Assembly: GCF_034120055.1 (NCBI RefSeq)
Contig: NZ_CP139368.1
Location: forward strand, 62,001-126,000
Direction: 5' to 3'
Length of the DNA: 64,000 nt
DNA from: Microbacterium rhizosphaerae
GTDB lineage: Bacteria > Actinomycetota > Actinomycetes > Actinomycetales > Microbacteriaceae
Shown here: piece by piece, positions 61,926-64,000 of the stretch
How the letters are laid out: each line of letters starts with the position of its first letter
Position numbering within the stretch: position 1 is the stretch's first letter
Notes under the pieces: model-generated
What the model was told of the DNA's origin: nothing
Database searches by the model: none
What the model saw: only the letters and a program-made list of their open reading frames with translations
Program-made: the position numbers and the translations under genes

Positions 61926-62411
61926 GTGACGGACGACATGAACGCAGCGGGCCACGCGATGCTGCATCCCGCCGATGCCGACGGCGGCGAGGCGCTGACG
62001 AGTCCCATCCACCTGCCGCATGCGGCGGCGGAGTGTCCCAAGTGCTTCACCGAGCTGCAGGCCGACCGCAACTGGTGGCTCGCACGGCCCGCCGGCGCGC
62101 GCCTGGTCGGGCTCGTCGTGTCCCGCGACGACATGCCCTCGGTGGTCGAGCAGCGCAACGACCTGACCCGCTTCGGCGTTCCCATCGACGGTTTCCGCCA
62201 CCCGGCGCCGGAGACCCTCGAATCGTGGGAGGAGCGCCTCGGGCGGCTCTTCGGCACGCTTCGCCCCGGCGATGTGGTCGTCGTCGCGAGCGTGCACGCC
62301 CTCGGCCGAGACACCGACGAGGAGACCCGCACGTTCAAGGCGCTGCGCGCGCAGGGCATCGTCGTGAAAGTGCTCGACCACGGCGAGCGCCACCTGCACG
62401 ACGTCGGCTGA
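61926..62411 (+). CDS. Degenerate serine-resolvase-like domain protein
   Basis: A 161-residue protein resembling only the catalytic domain of serine recombinases. LVGLVVSRDDMPSVVEQRND aligns with the resolvase start, where R-V-S-x-x-x-Q would normally stand; the Ser remains but the Arg before it is Val. The second conserved part, HALGRDTDEETRTFKALRAQ, keeps the G-R. There is no C-terminal DNA-binding domain, and a CPKC pair lies near residue 40. It is unlikely to recombine DNA. The start (GTG 61926, or ATG 61938) is uncertain. Confidence 0.65.
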   Translation: MTDDMNAAGHAMLHPADADGGEALTSPIHLPHAAAECPKCFTELQADRNWWLARPAGARLVGLVVSRDDMPSVVEQRNDLTRFGVPIDGFRHPAPETLESWEERLGRLFGTLRPGDVVVVASVHALGRDTDEETRTFKALRAQGIVVKVLDHGERHLHDVG

Positions 62412-62420
62412 GCTCGCCCC

Positions 62421-63002
62421 TCAGGCCCGCCAGCATCCTTCGATGTGGTCGTCGACCATGCCCGAGGACTGCATGAGCGCATAGAGCGTCGTCGGCCCCA
62501 CGAAGCGGAAGCCCAGCGTGCGGAGCGCCGTGCTCGCCGCCTCCGACCCGGGAGTGCTCGCGGGAAGATCGGCGAAGGATGCGGGTCGGCGCGCCGTGGA
62601 CGGCGGCGCGAACGACCACAGCAGCGCATCGAGCTCGCCCTCGGCCATGGCGGAGACGATCCTCGCGTTGGAGATCGCGGCCTCGATCTTGGCGCGATTG
62701 CGGACGATGCCGGCATCCCCCATCAGCCGCTCGATGTCGGAATCGTCGAATGCGGCGACGATCTCGGGCTCGAAGCCTGCGAAGGCCGTCCGGAACGCCG
62801 GGCGCTTGCGCAGGATCGTGATCCAGCTGAGACCGGCCTGGAACCCCTCGAGGGTCAGCTTCTCGTAGAGCGGCCGGTCGCCGTGGAGCGGCCGGCCCCA
62901 CTCCTCGTCGTGGTAGCGCAGGTACTCCGGGTCGCTGCCGGCCCACGCGCAGCGCGCGCGCCCGTCGGGTCCGATGACGAGATCACGGGGAAGGTCGGTC
63001 AC
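62421..63002 (-). CDS. tag: DNA-3-methyladenine glycosylase I
   Basis: A 193-residue base-excision repair enzyme removing 3-methyladenine. Family motifs are the N-terminal CAWAGSDPEYLRYHDEEWG, LTLEGFQAGLSWITILRKRP and the late FRFVGPTTLYALMQSSGMVD followed by H. The Cys and His zinc-snap residues are present at both ends. The GTG at 63002 is preceded by TAGCGT at six bases. It converges with the resolvase-like gene, with only nine bases between stops. Confidence 0.95.
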   Translation of the reverse strand: MTDLPRDLVIGPDGRARCAWAGSDPEYLRYHDEEWGRPLHGDRPLYEKLTLEGFQAGLSWITILRKRPAFRTAFAGFEPEIVAAFDDSDIERLMGDAGIVRNRAKIEAAISNARIVSAMAEGELDALLWSFAPPSTARRPASFADLPASTPGSEAASTALRTLGFRFVGPTTLYALMQSSGMVDDHIEGCWRA

Positions 63003-63008
63003 GGCACC

Positions 63009-63014
63009 ACGCTA
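63009..63014 (-). promoter_or_regulatory. Leaderless-type -10 box of tag
   Basis: TAGCGT on the minus strand, six bases before the GTG at 63002. Confidence 0.5.
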
Positions 63015-63078
63015 TCCGTCAGCCCCGACGTTCCTCCACGGTCATGAGAAATGATTGAAAGTGATTGGAACATGCGTC

Positions 63079-63107
63079 TTGCGCGCAGGAAATGCTCGAT
63101 GTACAGT
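63079..63107 (+). promoter_or_regulatory. Likely promoter of the terminal binding-protein gene
   Basis: TTGCGC (63079-63084) and TACAGT (63102-63107) are separated by 17 bases, immediately upstream of a LacI-type operator. Confidence 0.5.
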
Positions 63108-63115
63108 CGACGCTA

Positions 63116-63131
63116 AACGATTAACATCGTT
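63116..63131. promoter_or_regulatory. LacI-type operator
   Basis: AACGATTAACATCGTT has perfect six-base half-sites AACGAT/ATCGTT around four bases. It sits just downstream of the presumed -10 box, where a LacI-family repressor would block transcription. Its sequence differs from the CATCGAT sites at 24 kb, so another regulator is expected. Confidence 0.6.
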
Positions 63132-63178
63132 CACGCCGTGTGCGGTCCCTATCTCGTCCGAAGGAGTACCTGATACCC

Positions 63179-64000
63179 ATGCGCCACATGTCCCCCCGAG
63201 CCCGCGGCCTCGCCGCCGCCTCGACCGCGGCTGCCGCCGCGCTCGCCCTCACCGCCTGTGCGGGCGGAAGCGCCGGTGGCAGCGCCGGCGGCGGCTCGTC
63301 CGAGAACGTCACGCTCTCCTACGCCATCTGGGACCAGAACCAGCAGCCGGCGATGCAGAAGATCGCCGACGCGTTCCACAAGGAGCACCCGAACGTCACC
63401 GTCAAGATCCAGCTCACGCCGAACAAGGAGTACTGGACCAAGCTGCAGACGGCCGTCTCCGGCGGCTCCGGCCCCGACGTGTTCTGGATGAACGGCCCGC
63501 ACATCCAGCTCTACGCATCCAACGGCGTGCTCGCCCCGCTCGACGACCAGAAGGTCCCCACGGCGGACTACCCGAAGAGCCTCGTCGAGCTGTACACCTA
63601 CGACGGCAAGCTGTACGGCGCTCCCAAGGACTTCGACACGATCGGCGTCTGGTACAACAAGGCGCTGTTCGACGCCGCCGGCGTCGCCTACCCGAAGGCC
63701 GGCTGGACCTGGCAGGACATGGCCGACACCGCCGCGAAGCTCACCGACAAAGCCAAGGGCGTGTACGGCATCGCCGCCTCGCAGTACAGCCAGGAGAACT
63801 ACTACGACTCGATCCCGCAGGCCGGCGGCTACGTCATCAGCCCCGATCACAAGAAGACGGGGTACGGCTCGCCGGAGGCACTCAAGGGCATCGAGTACTG
63901 GGTCGACCTGATCAAGGCGGGCAGCTCCCCGACCGCTCAGCAGATGACCGACACCGCCCCCGAGGACATGTTCCTCTCCGGCAAGGTGGCGATGCTGCAG
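63179..64000 (+). CDS. Sugar ABC transporter substrate-binding lipoprotein (3' end cut by window)
   Basis: The first 274 residues of a family 1 binding protein. The signal is Ala-rich with lipobox LTAC (residues 24-27), followed by a Gly/Ser linker. The mature domain shows VTLSYAIWDQNQQPAMQKIA, GGSGPDVFWMNGPHIQLYAS and GAPKDFDTIGVWYNKALFDA. It resembles binding proteins of maltose- or lactose-type importers. The ATG at 63179 has CGAAGGAG about ten bases upstream. Permease genes would be expected beyond the window. Confidence 0.9.
   Translation, partial: MRHMSPRARGLAAASTAAAAALALTACAGGSAGGSAGGGSSENVTLSYAIWDQNQQPAMQKIADAFHKEHPNVTVKIQLTPNKEYWTKLQTAVSGGSGPDVFWMNGPHIQLYASNGVLAPLDDQKVPTADYPKSLVELYTYDGKLYGAPKDFDTIGVWYNKALFDAAGVAYPKAGWTWQDMADTAAKLTDKAKGVYGIAASQYSQENYYDSIPQAGGYVISPDHKKTGYGSPEALKGIEYWVDLIKAGSSPTAQQMTDTAPEDMFLSGKVAMLQ

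Noticed and set aside
61926..62411. Mobile element suggested by the resolvase-like protein
   Set aside because: No inverted repeats, target duplications, transposase or attachment sites were found around it, and the catalytic Arg is missing.
1..64000. CRISPR array, prophage, toxin-antitoxin or restriction system
   Set aside because: No regularly spaced repeats, phage structural genes, small toxin-antitoxin pairs or methylase/nuclease pairs were recognised on either strand.

Overview
The window reads as ordinary chromosome of a high-GC actinobacterium. The fol/ftsH/hpt/tilS gene order, the panC/lysS neighbourhood, the DUF3180, DUF4192 and paired PH-domain proteins, GTG starts, short start/stop overlaps and leaderless-type promoters fit Microbacteriaceae, most likely Microbacterium or a close relative. 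That placement is inferred from gene content only. No prophage, insertion sequence, CRISPR array or replication origin was seen. No stretch longer than 300 bases lacks a gene or RNA.

Layout. 1-2.2 kb (minus): an envelope or polysaccharide fragment with an uncharacterised nucleotidyltransferase, a PqqD-like protein and an O-antigen-ligase-like protein that runs off the window. 2.2-6.4 kb: cardiolipin synthase, a small membrane protein, DUF4192 and an acyltransferase. 6.4-19.5 kb (minus): a housekeeping block transcribed tilS, VOC protein, hpt, ftsH, folE, folP, folB, folK, DUF3180, two PH-domain proteins, DUF2520, panC, lysS. 19.5-22.3 kb: a methyltransferase, inorganic pyrophosphatase and an M23 peptidoglycan hydrolase. 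22.5-22.8 kb: tRNA-Glu, tRNA-Asp, tRNA-Phe. 22.9-30.2 kb: a LacI-controlled sugar cluster (regulator, binding lipoprotein, two permeases, a GH1-like glycosidase, a GH51 arabinofuranosidase), probably for arabinose-containing oligosaccharides. 30.3-32.7 kb: a membrane molybdopterin oxidoreductase divergent from a fasciclin lipoprotein.

32.9-46.0 kb is the most unusual part. It is a tightly overlapping operon encoding an enolase-superfamily dehydratase, MBL hydrolase, Gfo/Idh/MocA dehydrogenase, CaiB-type CoA transferase, a solute-binding-protein homologue with no signal peptide, enoyl-CoA hydratase, XylX-like FAA-family protein, a semialdehyde-dehydrogenase-like protein and a GntR/FCD regulator. 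A convergent ABC sugar importer follows. The genes suggest a non-phosphorylative sugar-acid route to 2-oxoglutarate. The CoA enzymes and the cytoplasmic binding-protein homologue do not fit any pathway I know. A shared operator-like sequence lies upstream of both the operon and the importer.

46-64 kb: an FAD monooxygenase, a ThrE-type exporter, a GT2/GtrA glycosyltransferase and a glutaredoxin. Then a kynurenine operon (kynA, amidohydrolase, kynU) in which the amidohydrolase sits where a formamidase is needed. Next come an aldehyde dehydrogenase and a GMC oxidoreductase, proline iminopeptidase, a zinc metallopeptidase, malate dehydrogenase, a Na+/H+ antiporter, a degenerate resolvase-like protein, tag, and the start of another LacI-type-operator-controlled sugar-binding lipoprotein cut by the window end.

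Two scale-crossing signals stand out. A 63-base repeat supplies coding sequence to two unrelated genes, folB and the GMC oxidoreductase. TANNNT boxes recur 6-7 bases before start codons, a pattern typical of leaderless transcription.
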